Positions 1-9,989 of a stretch of 64,000 bases of DNA are shown here, one piece after another. Within the stretch, counting starts at the first letter, position 1, and each line of letters begins with the position of its first letter. The stretch is from Larkinella rosea (GTDB lineage: Bacteria > Bacteroidota > Bacteroidia > Cytophagales > Spirosomataceae), in NCBI RefSeq assembly GCF_003858635.1, contig NZ_RQJO01000015.1, positions 620,001 to 684,000 on the forward strand. Reading direction: 5' to 3'. The translations under genes were made by a program, and so were the position numbers. The notes under the pieces are model-generated. The model was not told where the DNA came from, did not search any database, and saw nothing but the letters and a program-made list of their open reading frames with translations.

Positions 1-502
1 CGGTTTGAAGTTGGGTCGCAAATACGCGACGCCGATTTTCGACGGCGCAACCGAAGACCAGGTGGTAGCGGAATTGAATGATGCCGGTTTGCCATCGTTT
101 GGTCGGACGTATCTGCACGACGGTCTGTCGGGCGAACGTTTCGATCAGCCGGTTACCGTCGGTGTGATTTACATGCTGAAACTGGGCCACTTGGTGGATG
201 ATAAAATGCACGCCCGTTCCATTGGGCCCTACTCACTCATTACGCAACAGCCGTTGGGTGGTAAGGCGCAGTTCGGAGGTCAGCGGTTTGGTGAAATGGA
301 GGTTTGGGCGCTCGAAGCTTTCGGGGCATCGCACATTCTTCAGGAAATCCTGACCGTTAAATCCGATGACGTCGTGGGCCGTGCCAAAGCGTACGAAGCC
401 ATTGTGAAAGGCGAAAATCTGCCGAAACCCAATATTCCGGAATCGTTTAACGTGTTAGTACACGAGTTACGCGGTCTGGCGCTTGAGGTAACGATGGATT
501 AA
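1..502 (+). CDS. rpoB: RNA polymerase beta subunit, C-terminal end (5' truncated)
   Basis: This is the last 166 or so residues of the beta subunit of RNA polymerase; the gene begins left of the window, so no start is claimed. The reading frame is open from base 2. The stretch around [14 protein letters not shown] and the motifs [26 protein letters not shown] and [14 protein letters not shown] are hallmarks of the beta-subunit C-terminal clamp region, which contacts the beta-prime subunit encoded next door. The protein ends at the stop codon at 500-502, soon after [15 protein letters not shown]-type sequence (here [15 protein letters not shown]). rpoC follows on the same strand after 326 bases, as in the usual rpoBC operon. 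Identification is certain; the only limit is truncation by the window edge. Confidence 0.98.
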   Translation, partial: GLKLGRKYATPIFDGATEDQVVAELNDAGLPSFGRTYLHDGLSGERFDQPVTVGVIYMLKLGHLVDDKMHARSIGPYSLITQQPLGGKAQFGGQRFGEMEVWALEAFGASHILQEILTVKSDDVVGRAKAYEAIVKGENLPKPNIPESFNVLVHELRGLALEVTMD

Positions 503-828
503 TAAAATACGGTTTTCCCGACCGGTTCAGCGGAATCGGTCGGGAATAACCAGTTGCTGAACGGATTTCTGCGTGATACTAATTACTCGTACGTTTCTGA
601 AAGATGCAAGTACACGATTGACGCGCTCAATCTACGTGCTTGTTTTTTATGCATATGCGCCTTTACAATACCAAAACCGGTTTTCTTTTTCTTCCTGACG
701 GGCGCATGGTGATTAATGGTCAGCTACAAAAAGTGTTTAGTGCGGTGGGGAATCACACCAGTGAATGTTAGGTGCGTCGAATTTGTATAATCTGTTGGTG
801 GTTAGCTTTTTAATAAATCCATAAAAGT
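503..828. other. rpoB-rpoC spacer (326 bp) with hairpin and small open frame
   Basis: Just after rpoB there is a hairpin: TTCCCGACCG at 515-524 pairs perfectly with CGGTCGGGAA at 537-546 across a 12-base loop. No T-run follows, so a processing site or partial attenuator fits better than a terminator. A perfect palindrome AAAACCGGTTTT lies at 673-684. A 40-codon frame opens with ATG at 649 and stops at 769-771; it has genome-like codons but no recognisable family, and I do not call it a gene. No clear promoter is seen, so rpoC is probably read from upstream. Confidence 0.6.
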
Positions 829-3800
829 ATGTCCTTTAAGAAGAACAAAAAACTCAACAGCGACTTTTCCAGGGTGCTGATAAGCCTGGCTTCGCCTGAG
901 TCCATTCTGGAGAGTTCGTACGGGGAAGTGACTCAACCTGAGACGATCAACTACCGGACTTACAAGCCTGAGATGGGCGGTTTGTTCTGTGAGCGGATCT
1001 TCGGGCCGGTCAAAGACTGGGAATGCCATTGCGGTAAGTACAAACGGATTCGCTACAAGGGCATCATTTGCGACCGCTGTGGAGTGGAAGTGACGGAGAA
1101 AAAGGTTCGCCGGGAGCGCATGGGACACATCGAACTGGTAGTTCCGGTGGCGCACATCTGGTATTTCCGGAGCCTTCCGAATAAAATTGGATACCTGCTC
1201 GGGCTTTCGACCAAGAAACTCGATCAGATTATTTATTACGAACGCTATGTTGTCGTTCAAACCGGTATTAAAGGAGAAGATGGTATTCAGGAACTGGATT
1301 TCTTAACGGAAGACGAGTATCTGGACATCGTTGACAAACTGCCGAGCGGCAACCAGCTTTTGCCGGATTCTGATCCGCAGAAGTTTATTGCCAAAATGGG
1401 AGCTGAGGCTCTCGAAATGCTGCTGTCACGGGTGAAGTTGGACGAATTATCGTACAACTTACGCCACGCTGCGGCAACCGATACGTCGCAGCAACGGAAA
1501 GCAGAAGCCTTGAAACGTCTGAAAGTCGTTGAAGCGTTCCGGGATGCCAATACCCGTGTGGAAAACCGCCCCGAGTGGATGGTGATTCGCATGGTGCCGG
1601 TGATTCCGCCGGAACTGCGCCCACTCGTTCCCCTGGACGGTGGCCGGTTTGCAACGTCGGATTTGAACGATTTGTATCGCCGGGTAATCATTCGGAACAA
1701 CCGTCTGAAACGCCTGATCGAAATCAAGGCGCCGGAAGTCATTCTGCGGAACGAAAAACGGATGTTGCAGGAAGCGGTTGACTCGTTATTCGACAACTCG
1801 CGGAAAGTGAACGCTGTTCGTTCGGAAGGAAACCGGGCTCTGAAGTCGCTTTCGGATATGCTGAAAGGGAAACAAGGCCGGTTCCGTCAGAACCTGCTCG
1901 GGAAACGGGTCGACTATTCGGGTCGTTCGGTTATCGTAGTCGGTCCGGAATTGAAACTGCACGAGTGCGGTTTGCCGAAAGACATGGCGGCTGAGTTGTT
2001 CAAACCGTTCATTATTCGGAAGCTGATCGAGCGCGGTATTGTAAAAACCGTAAAATCGGCGAAGAAAATCGTTGACCGGAAAGACCCCATTATCTGGGAT
2101 ATTCTGGAAAACGTGTTGAAAGGACACCCCGTTCTGCTGAACCGGGCTCCAACGCTGCACCGTCTGGGTATTCAGGCGTTCCAGCCGAAACTGATCGAGG
2201 GAAAAGCAATTCAGTTGCACCCCCTCGTCTGTACGGCATTCAACGCTGACTTTGACGGTGACCAGATGGCCGTTCACGTTCCGCTGGGACAGGAAGCGAT
2301 TCTGGAAGCTTCGATGCTGATGCTGGCGTCGCACAACATCCTGAACCCGGCCAACGGTGCGCCAATTACCGTACCGTCGCAGGACATGGTTTTGGGTCTG
2401 TACTACGTAACCAAAGGTCGCAAGAGCACACCCGAATATCCGATTGTTGGCGAAGGCATGACGTTCTACGGTGCGGAAGAGGTAATTATCGCCATCAACG
2501 AAAAGAAAGTTTCGAAGCACGCCAATATCAAGGTTCGGACAAGAGTTCGGAACGAAAAAGGCGAACTGGATACGAAAATCATCGAAACCGTTGCCGGTCG
2601 CGTTCTGTTCAACCAGTCGGTTCCGGAAGAAGTTGGTTATATCAACGAACTGCTGACGAAGAAAAAACTTCAGCAGATCATTTCGTATATCTTCAAGATC
2701 TCGGGTGGTTCAAAAACCGCTCAGTTCCTGGACGACATCAAAGAACTCGGTTTTCAGATGGCCTTCAAGGGTGGTTTGTCGATCGGTTTGAGCGATGTGA
2801 AAGTGCCGGATGCGAAGGAAAAACTGATTGACGAAGCCAAGCAGGAAGTTGAATCCGTTTGGAACAACTATTTGATGGGTCTGATTACGGAAAACGAACG
2901 TTACAACCAGGTGATCGACATCTGGACGCGCGTGAATAGCCGGATTACGGAAACCCTGATGAAGCAGCTGGAAGCCGATCAGCAAGGGTTCAACTCGATC
3001 TTCATGATGATGCACTCCGGTGCACGCGGTTCTCGCGAACAGATTCGTCAGTTGGGCGGTATGCGGGGTTTGATGGCCAAACCACAGAAGAACCTGCAAG
3101 GGTCGGTCGGTGAAATCATCGAAAACCCGATCCTGTCGAACTTCAAAGAAGGTCTGGACGTATTGGAGTACTTCATCTCGACGCACGGTGCGCGGAAAGG
3201 TTTGGCGGATACGGCGTTGAAAACCGCTGATGCCGGTTACCTGACCCGCCGTCTGCACGATGTAGCGCAGGATGTGATCATCACGGAAGACGATTGCGGA
3301 ACGCTGCGTGGTTTGCAGATCTCGGCCTTGAAAGATAACGAAGATATCGTTGAACCGCTGTCGGAACGGATTCTGGGCCGGGTGACGGTACACGATATTT
3401 ACAATCCGTTGACGAAAGAACTGATCGTTGCCGGTGGTAGTGAAATCAACGAAGAGATTGCGGCTGCCATTGACGAAACCAGCATTGAAACGGTCGAAAT
3501 CCGGTCGGTGTTGACGTGCGAAGCCAAGAAAGGGGTTTGCGCGAAATGCTACGGTCGGAACCTGGCTACGGGTCGGATGGTAGACATCGGTGAAGCGGTG
3601 GGCGTAATTGCTTCGCAGTCCATCGGTGAACCGGGGACGCAGTTGACGCTTCGTACCTTCCACGTGGGTGGTACGGCTTCGAACATCGCGGTTGATGCTT
3701 CGATTCGGGCGAAATTTGACGGGTTGGTACAGTTCGAAGAAATGCGGACGGTTGAATCAGTCGATAACGAAGGCAATCCGATTACGGTTGTCATGGGTCG

Positions 3801-5157
3801 TTCGGGTGAAGTCAAAATCGTTGATCCGACGAACCCGAACCTGGTTTTGATCAGCAATAACGTGCCTTACGGTGCTTTCCTGCGGGTTAAAGAAAATCAG
3901 CCGGTGAAGAAAGGCGATGAGCTTTGCGCCTGGGATCCTTACAACGCGGTGATTTTGTCAGAACTGACCGGTAAAGTGGAATTCGAAGCGATCGAAGAAG
4001 CCATTACCTACCGTGAAGAGTTTGACGAACAAACCGGTTTCCAGGAAATGGTGATCATCGAAAGTCGGGACAAAACCAAAAACCCGGCGATCGTTGTGAA
4101 AGGAACCAGCGTCTTGCTGGACGACACGACCGAAAAAGGGTATAACCTGCCGGTAAGTGCCCGTCTGGTGGTGAAAAACGGTCAGTCGATCAAAGCCGGT
4201 CAGCCAGTCGCGAAAATTCCGCGTAACGTGGGTAAAACCCGTGATATTACGGGTGGTCTGCCGCGGGTAACGGAATTGTTCGAAGCGCGGAACCCGTCGA
4301 ACCCGGCGGTTGTGAGCGAGATCGATGGTGTTGTAACCTACGGTACGATCAAACGCGGTAACCGCGAAATTTATATCGAATCGAAAGACGGAACGAAGAA
4401 AAAATACCTCGTACCGCTGTCGAAACACATTCTGGTGCAGGACAATGACTTCGTTCGGGCGGGGGATCCGCTGTCGGATGGCGCCATTACCCCGTCGGAT
4501 ATTCTGTCAATCAAGGGGCCAACGGCGGTTCAGGAATACCTGGTGAACGAAATTCAGGAAGTATACCGTCTGCAGGGTGTGAAGATCAACGATAAGCACA
4601 TTGAAGCGATTGTTCGCCAGATGATGCAGAAAGTGGAGATCATGGACGCCGGTGACACAATCTTCCTGGATATGCAATCGGTTGACAAGTGGAGTTTCCG
4701 GATCGAGAACGACAAAATCATGAACATGAAAGTGGTCATGGATCCGGGTGATTCGGAAACCCTGAAAGCTGGTCAGATCATCTCCGTACGTCGTCTGCGC
4801 GATGAAAATTCGAGCCTGAAACGCCGGGATATGAAACTGGTTGATGTTCGCGATGCCATGCCGGCGGTTTCGCAACCGACGTTGCAAGGGATCACGCAGG
4901 CTTCACTAGGTACTGAAAGCTTCCTGTCGGCGGCATCGTTCCAGGAAACGACGAAAGTGTTGAGCGAAGCGTCGATTCGCGGCAAAGCCGATTACCTCGA
5001 AGGGTTGAAGGAAAACGTGTTGGTAGGCCACCTGATCCCGGCTGGTACGGGAACGCGCCGGTATGCCAACATCATCGTCAACTCGAAAGAAGAATACGAA
5101 TCGTTTGTTGAAACGCGTGAGAAATTCACCCGGAGTAAAAAGCGCGAAACGGTTTAG
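829..5157 (+). CDS. rpoC: RNA polymerase beta-prime subunit
   Basis: Catalytic beta-prime subunit of RNA polymerase, 1442 residues, full length. The first zinc site is C66, C68, C81 and C84 (ECHCGKYK...CDRCGVEV). The active-site Mg-binding loop NADFDGDQM has its aspartates at D474, D476 and D478. The second zinc site is C823, C897, C904 and C907. The ATG at 829 gives the typical start MSFKKNKKL. It follows rpoB, and a strong terminator stands directly behind it, so rpoBC ends here. No insertion, frameshift or missing key residue was seen. The identification is certain. Confidence 0.99.
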   Translation: MSFKKNKKLNSDFSRVLISLASPESILESSYGEVTQPETINYRTYKPEMGGLFCERIFGPVKDWECHCGKYKRIRYKGIICDRCGVEVTEKKVRRERMGHIELVVPVAHIWYFRSLPNKIGYLLGLSTKKLDQIIYYERYVVVQTGIKGEDGIQELDFLTEDEYLDIVDKLPSGNQLLPDSDPQKFIAKMGAEALEMLLSRVKLDELSYNLRHAAATDTSQQRKAEALKRLKVVEAFRDANTRVENRPEWMVIRMVPVIPPELRPLVPLDGGRFATSDLNDLYRRVIIRNNRLKRLIEIKAPEVILRNEKRMLQEAVDSLFDNSRKVNAVRSEGNRALKSLSDMLKGKQGRFRQNLLGKRVDYSGRSVIVVGPELKLHECGLPKDMAAELFKPFIIRKLIERGIVKTVKSAKKIVDRKDPIIWDILENVLKGHPVLLNRAPTLHRLGIQAFQPKLIEGKAIQLHPLVCTAFNADFDGDQMAVHVPLGQEAILEASMLMLASHNILNPANGAPITVPSQDMVLGLYYVTKGRKSTPEYPIVGEGMTFYGAEEVIIAINEKKVSKHANIKVRTRVRNEKGELDTKIIETVAGRVLFNQSVPEEVGYINELLTKKKLQQIISYIFKISGGSKTAQFLDDIKELGFQMAFKGGLSIGLSDVKVPDAKEKLIDEAKQEVESVWNNYLMGLITENERYNQVIDIWTRVNSRITETLMKQLEADQQGFNSIFMMMHSGARGSREQIRQLGGMRGLMAKPQKNLQGSVGEIIENPILSNFKEGLDVLEYFISTHGARKGLADTALKTADAGYLTRRLHDVAQDVIITEDDCGTLRGLQISALKDNEDIVEPLSERILGRVTVHDIYNPLTKELIVAGGSEINEEIAAAIDETSIETVEIRSVLTCEAKKGVCAKCYGRNLATGRMVDIGEAVGVIASQSIGEPGTQLTLRTFHVGGTASNIAVDASIRAKFDGLVQFEEMRTVESVDNEGNPITVVMGRSGEVKIVDPTNPNLVLISNNVPYGAFLRVKENQPVKKGDELCAWDPYNAVILSELTGKVEFEAIEEAITYREEFDEQTGFQEMVIIESRDKTKNPAIVVKGTSVLLDDTTEKGYNLPVSARLVVKNGQSIKAGQPVAKIPRNVGKTRDITGGLPRVTELFEARNPSNPAVVSEIDGVVTYGTIKRGNREIYIESKDGTKKKYLVPLSKHILVQDNDFVRAGDPLSDGAITPSDILSIKGPTAVQEYLVNEIQEVYRLQGVKINDKHIEAIVRQMMQKVEIMDAGDTIFLDMQSVDKWSFRIENDKIMNMKVVMDPGDSETLKAGQIISVRRLRDENSSLKRRDMKLVDVRDAMPAVSQPTLQGITQASLGTESFLSAASFQETTKVLSEASIRGKADYLEGLKENVLVGHLIPAGTGTRRYANIIVNSKEEYESFVETREKFTRSKKRETV

Positions 5158-5179
5158 TTTCGATAGCTGATTAAAATTG

Positions 5180-5214
5180 AAACAGGGTCAGACCGGAAGG
5201 TCTGGCCCTGTTTT
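5180..5214 (+). terminator. Intrinsic terminator after rpoC
   Basis: A 15-bp stem (arms 5180-5194 and 5199-5213, one G-U pair) is capped by the stable tetraloop GGAA and runs into TTTT. It lies 22 bases after the rpoC stop and ends the rpoBC transcript. Confidence 0.9.
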
Positions 5215-5366
5215 AGTATGGGGCGGTTTTATTTTTTCAGACAAAACAAAGCGATTGGCAGTTAACGTTCGGTCTATTTCTTTCGCTTTGATGGACAAGT
5301 AACCGACCGTTCGTTTAATAATTTATCTCCGTTTACTGAAACTACGGCAAACCGCCGAGAGTTCTG

Positions 5367-5374
5367 TATCTTTG
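5367..5374 (+). promoter_or_regulatory. Bacteroidota -7 box before the DUF3467 gene
   Basis: TATCTTTG matches the Bacteroidota -7 consensus TAnnTTTG and lies 19 bases before the ATG at 5394. No good TTTG element is visible about 20 bases upstream, so only half of the promoter is supported. Confidence 0.5.
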
Positions 5375-5393
5375 ATGTCAATACACAAGAAAG

Positions 5394-5714
5394 ATGGAAA
5401 ACCAACTACCTGATCAGGAGGGCCAGATCAATATCGAACTAACGGAAGAAATCGCCGAAGGAATTTATGCCAATCTGGCGATGATCGCTCACTCAAACAG
5501 TGAGTTTATCATTGATTTTATCCGACTGATGCCCGGTGTGCCGAAAGCCAAAGTAAAATCCCGGATTATTCTGACGCCCGAACACGCCAAACGCTTACTG
5601 ACGGCCCTGAAAGATAACATCCGCAAGTTTGAAGATACCTACGGCGACATCAACGGCGCCGATGATGCGTTCCGGTTTCCGACCCAGTTTGGTGGCCCCA
5701 TCGGCGAAGCCTAA
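5394..5714 (+). CDS. DUF3467 family protein
   Basis: Small acidic protein of 106 residues of the DUF3467 family, whose biochemical role is not established. Visible family marks are the opening IELTEEIAEGIYANLAMIAHS, then EFIIDFIRLMPG and AKVKSRIILTPEHAKRLL. There is no signal peptide or membrane segment, so it is cytosolic. In Bacteroidota, members of this family are found beside rpoC, as here. The ATG at 5394 sits behind its own -7 box and after the rpoC terminator, and the next gene rpsL has its own promoter, so this is probably a single-gene transcript. The family call is firm; the function is unknown. Confidence 0.9.
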   Translation: MENQLPDQEGQINIELTEEIAEGIYANLAMIAHSNSEFIIDFIRLMPGVPKAKVKSRIILTPEHAKRLLTALKDNIRKFEDTYGDINGADDAFRFPTQFGGPIGEA

Positions 5715-5758
5715 TTGGGTAGTGGACAAGAATTTACTGAAATTAATTCGTCAGTCAC

Positions 5759-5789
5759 TTTGGTTTTCCAGCCGATTTAGCTAATTTTG
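5759..5789 (+). promoter_or_regulatory. Promoter of rpsL-rpsG (TTTG-N19-TAnnTTTG)
   Basis: TTTG at 5759-5762 is followed after 19 bases by TAATTTTG at 5782-5789. This is a full match to the primary sigma-factor promoter of Bacteroidota. Transcription should start near 5796, leaving a leader of about 40 bases before rpsL. Confidence 0.8.
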
Positions 5790-5835
5790 CACTCCTATTT
5801 TTCCAGAGGACTGTAGTAATACCCATTCTGATACA

Positions 5836-6258
5836 ATGCCTACGATACAACAATTAGTACGCAAGGGCCGTGAGAAGCTGACTTTTAAATCAAAGTCTCC
5901 GGCATTGGACTCTTGCCCACAACGCCGTGGTGTGTGTACGCGTGTGTACACGACCACCCCAAAAAAGCCAAACTCGGCTTTGCGTAAAGTAGCCCGTGTG
6001 CGCTTGTCACATGGCAAAGAAGTTAACGCCTACATTCCGGGCGAAGGCCACAACCTGCAGGAACACTCCATCGTTCTGGTACGGGGTGGTCGGGTGAAAG
6101 ACCTTCCGGGAGTACGTTATCACATCGTTCGGGGAGCACTCGATACGGCTGGCGTAAGCGGTCGGAAACAGGCTCGCTCGAAATACGGTACGAAACGTCC
6201 GAAACCGGGTCAGGTAGCTGCACCAACGAAGGGAGCACCCGCTAAAAAGAAAAAGTAA
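5836..6258 (+). CDS. rpsL: Ribosomal protein S12
   Basis: Ribosomal protein S12 of the decoding centre, 140 residues. It begins [13 protein letters not shown] and carries the conserved [15 protein letters not shown] loop and the [10 protein letters not shown] loop. Lysines 43 and 88, the classic sites of streptomycin-resistance mutations, are both present, so the sequence looks streptomycin-sensitive. The tail after about residue 124 is extended by a basic Ala/Lys-rich stretch ending KKKK. A strong promoter lies in front, and rpsG follows after 75 bases in the same transcript. Confidence 0.98.
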   Translation: MPTIQQLVRKGREKLTFKSKSPALDSCPQRRGVCTRVYTTTPKKPNSALRKVARVRLSHGKEVNAYIPGEGHNLQEHSIVLVRGGRVKDLPGVRYHIVRGALDTAGVSGRKQARSKYGTKRPKPGQVAAPTKGAPAKKKK

Positions 6259-6333
6259 TCGCTCCTAAATTAAGTTGACTGAGCGTTGCCAACGATGCAC
6301 AGCGCTTAGAGTAAGATTAATCATCTGAAGATC

Positions 6334-6801
6334 ATGAGAAAGGCAAAACCAAAGAAAAGATACGTATTACCCGATCCTAAATACAAGGAGACGCTGGTAA
6401 CGAAATTTGTAAATAACCTCATGTACGAAGGTAAAAAGAGCCTTTCGTACTCCATCTTCTACGACGCACTGGCGCTGGTTGAGAAAAAAACCAACGACAA
6501 CGGTCTGGATGTGTGGAAAAAGGCGTTGAACAACGTAATGCCTTCTGTTGAGGTAAAAAGCCGCCGGGTAGGTGGTGCCACATTCCAGGTTCCGACGGAA
6601 GTACGTCCTGATCGTAAAGTATCAGTAGGCATGAAATGGCTGATCAAGTATGCCCGTTCACGTGGTGAAAAAACCATGGTCGATCGTTTGGCAGCGGAAA
6701 TCGTAGCAGCAGCAAAAGGTGAAGGCGCTGCCGTCAAGAAAAAGGATGACACCCACCGGATGGCCGAAGCCAACAAGGCTTTCTCCCACTTCCGGTTCTA
6801 A
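6334..6801 (+). CDS. rpsG: Ribosomal protein S7
   Basis: Ribosomal protein S7, 155 residues, a primary 16S rRNA binding protein of the small-subunit head. Typical sequence includes [13 protein letters not shown], the [18 protein letters not shown] beta-hairpin and the end [16 protein letters not shown]. It follows rpsL. In related genomes fusA would normally come next, but here a terminator follows and fusA lies 37 kb away at 44240. Confidence 0.98.
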   Translation: MRKAKPKKRYVLPDPKYKETLVTKFVNNLMYEGKKSLSYSIFYDALALVEKKTNDNGLDVWKKALNNVMPSVEVKSRRVGGATFQVPTEVRPDRKVSVGMKWLIKYARSRGEKTMVDRLAAEIVAAAKGEGAAVKKKDDTHRMAEANKAFSHFRF

Positions 6802-6821
6802 TCCGACCGAATTTAGTTTTG

Positions 6822-6851
6822 AAAAGACCTCCCCAACAGGAGGTCTTTTTT
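6822..6851. terminator. Bidirectional terminator between rpsG and the sensor gene
   Basis: A perfect 11-bp stem, AAAAGACCTCC (6822-6832) with GGAGGTCTTTT (6839-6849), loop CCAACA. It has a T-run on the plus strand and TTTT on the minus strand, so it can end both rpsG and the convergent gene that stops at 6853. Confidence 0.9.
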
Positions 6852-6852
6852 G

Positions 6853-9633
6853 TTAAAACGCCATCATAAATTCATTCAGATTCGATTCAGGCTCCAGATT
6901 CAGACGCTTTCGTAACCGGTAACGCTTTAATTCGACTCCACGCACCGTAATATTAAGCAGCTTCGCCACTTCCTTGCTCGACAGATTCATCCGCAAATAA
7001 GCCGCCAGCCGCAAATCGTCGGGAGTTAAACCGGTGTATTGATTCAATAACCGTTTGAAAAACTGTTCGTGAACCTTGTTGAAGTTCTTCTCAAAAATCT
7101 TCCAGTCCTGCCGACTTGAAATGTTGGAATCAATCAGTTTGACGAGCTGATTGATATGCCCGGTGGCCTGATCGACGGTTTGCCGCTGCCGTACTTCATC
7201 TTTCAGTTTTTCGACTTCTCCTTTTAATTTCAGCAATAGATCGTTTTTGTGAATCAGGTTCATGGTCGTGTTGGCCAGTTCCTCCGATTTACTGATCACG
7301 TCCTGTTCCAGTTTTTCTTTCTGAACCTGAACCAGTTGCTGACGGAGGTGTTCCTGTTCCCGTTGCAGCTTTTCTTCCATTTGCTGCCGGACTTTCGCCT
7401 GATGCGTTTTCACCTGCCACCGGTGGATGTAAAAGCTCATTCCCACCAAACCGCACAAAATCAAAAGGTAGACGACATAGGCCCAGAAACTTTGGTACCA
7501 GGGCGGCAGAATTTCAAACGAGAGCGTGGCGATGGAGCCATCCGACGTTGACCGAACCTCAAACCGGTAGGTTCCCGGCATCAAACTGGCGTATTCCTTC
7601 TCCGCCTGTTTACTAAAATCCGACCATTGTTCATCCAACCCCACCAAACGGTAGCTAAACAAGGGTTCCTGAATGGATTCGGGCAAACTGAACTGAAAGA
7701 TAAGGTGGTTCTCCCTGGCTTTTAAAACCGGCGAAAACCGCCGTGATGCAGTTTCGTTGCGAAAGGTGAAATAACGGTTGTTCGTAGTGTTCAAAACCGC
7801 TAGTTGCCGAATCAGCGGTTTGCTGGCCAGTTGCTGACTGCTAACTGTCGAAAGCTCCTGGCGGGGCAAAAGGGCGTAACCTTTCTCGAAACAGAGCAGG
7901 TAATAGGCTGAGTCCAGCGGTATAATATTTTCGTAATCATCCATCCAGGCGAAGTTGCTGATCGAAAATTCGGCTTTCAAACCGCCCGGTTTTGCTACCA
8001 ATAAATTACCGTTCTGCCTCAAAAACAGATGTTCGTCATTCCAACCGGTAAAAACCCGGCGAATGGCACCAGAAATCCCCAAACTCCGTTTAAGATCTTC
8101 GTCTTTCGAATAAACCGGTGCCCATTTTATTTTCGTGAGCTTTCGCAAATCCGGCGATAATTGAACCAGATACACGCCGGTGTGGGCATGACGCAGCCAG
8201 ATTTGCCCTTCAGAATCCTCCCAGACTTCCTGAATAGGTTCACCGAATCCTTCGACACGATGGCTGAATTGCCACTGCCCGGTTTGGTTACGCCGGTAAA
8301 TACACAAACCGCTATAGACTCCCTGAAGCGCAAAACCGGGATGCGACGATAGTGGCTGCAAACTCCAGCCACCCGCCTGATCAGAAAGTTGTTCCCAGCC
8401 GCCCGACGGTGTAATCCGAAACGTGCCGGCATTGTGTCCGCAAAGCAGTTGATGATCGACTACGGTTAAATCCCAGACCTGGCCCTGCGACCCTTCAATG
8501 AAATGATAAACCGGTAGACCAGAAGTTGGAAAATCACACCAGTAGACGCCGTGATTAGTGCCTAAGTATAGCTTTCGATTATAAAGAACCGCATCGTATG
8601 GTGTACCCAACTGGCCGTTCGGATCGGTGAAGTATTTCAACGGATAGCCGAAAGCCACAGCGTCGATGCCATCGTCGAGCCCGGCCCAAACGCTTCCCTG
8701 GGCATCGAGCGTCAGCGAAAGCACGGTATTATTCTGAAGACCTTCCCGTTGATTGAGCGAGTACAAAACGGCTCCGCTGGTATCGGTGATCATCAGGCCG
8801 TTCAGGATCGTGCCAAACGCAAACCGCCCATCGGGCAGCGATAGCGCTTTGTTACACTGATAACGCTGCAAAAACCGACTGGCTGCGTGATTCGAACGGG
8901 AAAGCTGCCCCTTTTCGTAGGTAAACAAACCGTGATCGCGGGTGCCGATGAGCAAACCTTCGCCACCGTACGGCAAAATGGCGTGAACGGCGGTCGAAGC
9001 CAGTTGCCCGGTATTGGGCAAAGCTTTAAACTGGCCATTTACCAGTTCATAAAGCCCTTTTCCGATGGCCTGAAGATAATAGCGATTGTGGGCGGCATAC
9101 AGAAAAAGGACATTTCCGGGTAAACGGAGTTCGCGAACCCGGCCCTGCTGATACAGAAAACCGGTCGAAAAAGATTGAAAAAATATAAAATCCGGCCCCG
9201 CAACAATATTCCAGATTTCTTCTTTCGGGAAAAGCTTGTTCGAAATCTGTCGACTGAGCGAATGATAGTGAAGCCGACCTGTCGAATTCGCCTGCCAGTA
9301 ACCAATCTCGCCCAAACCGCCGGTGAAGATTTTCCCCTGCTGATCGATGGCGACCGATCGGACAATCTGCCGCTTGGGCAATCGGTAGGTTTGCCAGCGG
9401 GTACCGTCGAACTCCAGCAAGCCTTTGGAGTTGCCAACGTATAGAAAACCGGTACTGTGGTCCTGACAGATCGACCAATTCTGGTTATATGCCTGATAAT
9501 TCTGTTTGGAAAAATTACGGATGTAGGGGGCGAAAAACAGATTTTGAGAGGTTGGAGCTCCCAGTAAGGTTGACGCCCATTGTAACCAGAAAATCGTAAC
9601 TACAAACCTGTTAATGGTGGGGTAATGATTCAT
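6853..9633 (-). CDS. Membrane sensor-regulator: beta-propeller, Y_Y_Y, coiled coil and HTH
   Basis: Predicted one-piece transmembrane regulator, 926 residues. Order: signal peptide (1-25); a periplasmic two-component-regulator propeller built from WxxY/G-L-D-type repeats (about 30-630); a Y_Y_Y immunoglobulin-like domain with FSYRLVGLDEQWSDFS and PGTYRFEV (about 650-705); one membrane helix (about 713-735); a long charged coiled coil (about 740-860); and a C-terminal LuxR/NarL-like helix-turn-helix (SSKEVAKLLNITVRGVELKRYRLRKRL). Histidine-kinase and receiver domains, present in SusR-like hybrid sensors, are absent, so it probably binds DNA itself. It is divergent from the susC at 9990 and is the likely activator of that locus, responding to its oligosaccharide in the periplasm; this role is inferred. 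Confidence 0.85.
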   Translation of the reverse strand: MNHYPTINRFVVTIFWLQWASTLLGAPTSQNLFFAPYIRNFSKQNYQAYNQNWSICQDHSTGFLYVGNSKGLLEFDGTRWQTYRLPKRQIVRSVAIDQQGKIFTGGLGEIGYWQANSTGRLHYHSLSRQISNKLFPKEEIWNIVAGPDFIFFQSFSTGFLYQQGRVRELRLPGNVLFLYAAHNRYYLQAIGKGLYELVNGQFKALPNTGQLASTAVHAILPYGGEGLLIGTRDHGLFTYEKGQLSRSNHAASRFLQRYQCNKALSLPDGRFAFGTILNGLMITDTSGAVLYSLNQREGLQNNTVLSLTLDAQGSVWAGLDDGIDAVAFGYPLKYFTDPNGQLGTPYDAVLYNRKLYLGTNHGVYWCDFPTSGLPVYHFIEGSQGQVWDLTVVDHQLLCGHNAGTFRITPSGGWEQLSDQAGGWSLQPLSSHPGFALQGVYSGLCIYRRNQTGQWQFSHRVEGFGEPIQEVWEDSEGQIWLRHAHTGVYLVQLSPDLRKLTKIKWAPVYSKDEDLKRSLGISGAIRRVFTGWNDEHLFLRQNGNLLVAKPGGLKAEFSISNFAWMDDYENIIPLDSAYYLLCFEKGYALLPRQELSTVSSQQLASKPLIRQLAVLNTTNNRYFTFRNETASRRFSPVLKARENHLIFQFSLPESIQEPLFSYRLVGLDEQWSDFSKQAEKEYASLMPGTYRFEVRSTSDGSIATLSFEILPPWYQSFWAYVVYLLILCGLVGMSFYIHRWQVKTHQAKVRQQMEEKLQREQEHLRQQLVQVQKEKLEQDVISKSEELANTTMNLIHKNDLLLKLKGEVEKLKDEVRQRQTVDQATGHINQLVKLIDSNISSRQDWKIFEKNFNKVHEQFFKRLLNQYTGLTPDDLRLAAYLRMNLSSKEVAKLLNITVRGVELKRYRLRKRLNLEPESNLNEFMMAF

Positions 9634-9750
9634 AATGATGGGTATGCCGAATCAATGAAATAATTTATCATTGATATAACTATCTAATAATCAATAAGTA
9701 ATATCAAAGAAAATGCGTAAAAATAGGTGATAAACTAATTATATAGTTAA

Positions 9751-9770
9751 AGTGATGTAGTAGTGATGTA
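9751..9770 (+). promoter_or_regulatory. Candidate operator: direct repeat with 11-bp period
   Basis: AGTGATGTA occurs at 9751-9759 and again at 9762-9770, spaced by GT, so the two copies lie on the same face of the helix one turn apart. They stand directly upstream of the expected -33 position of the susC promoter, where an activator would bind. Confidence 0.5.
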
Positions 9771-9803
9771 CCCTGTTTAAACACAAACCGTAGATGGTTC
9801 GTT

Positions 9804-9811
9804 TATATTTG
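9804..9811 (+). promoter_or_regulatory. Putative -7 box of the susC promoter
   Basis: TATATTTG matches TAnnTTTG. The upstream element is poor (TTTAA near 9776-9780), as expected for a promoter that needs an activator. Assignment to the susC at 9990 rests on position alone. Confidence 0.45.
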
Positions 9812-9989
9812 AGCTACAAAAAATAAAATATTTTATCGGAAAAATTATGGTGTGAATTCACTGGTTTCGGCTATCATTTTCAAAACAATAGCCGAATAAA
9901 CAGCAGACCAAAACGGCCAGACGACTGGCAATGAGTGACCTAAAACCTTTCTGAAGTCAAAAGTTTGCATTTAATACTGCCTAACTTAT

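Larger units (their letters stand above)
9634..9989. other. Divergent regulatory region between sensor gene and susC (356 bp)
   Basis: AT-rich spacer without genes. It holds a direct repeat at 9751-9770, a probable promoter ending at 9811 and a hairpin at 9866-9896 (9-bp perfect arms TTCGGCTAT and ATAGCCGAA) that would lie in the susC leader. The leader is long, about 170 bases. No clear minus-strand promoter for the sensor gene was found. Confidence 0.6.
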
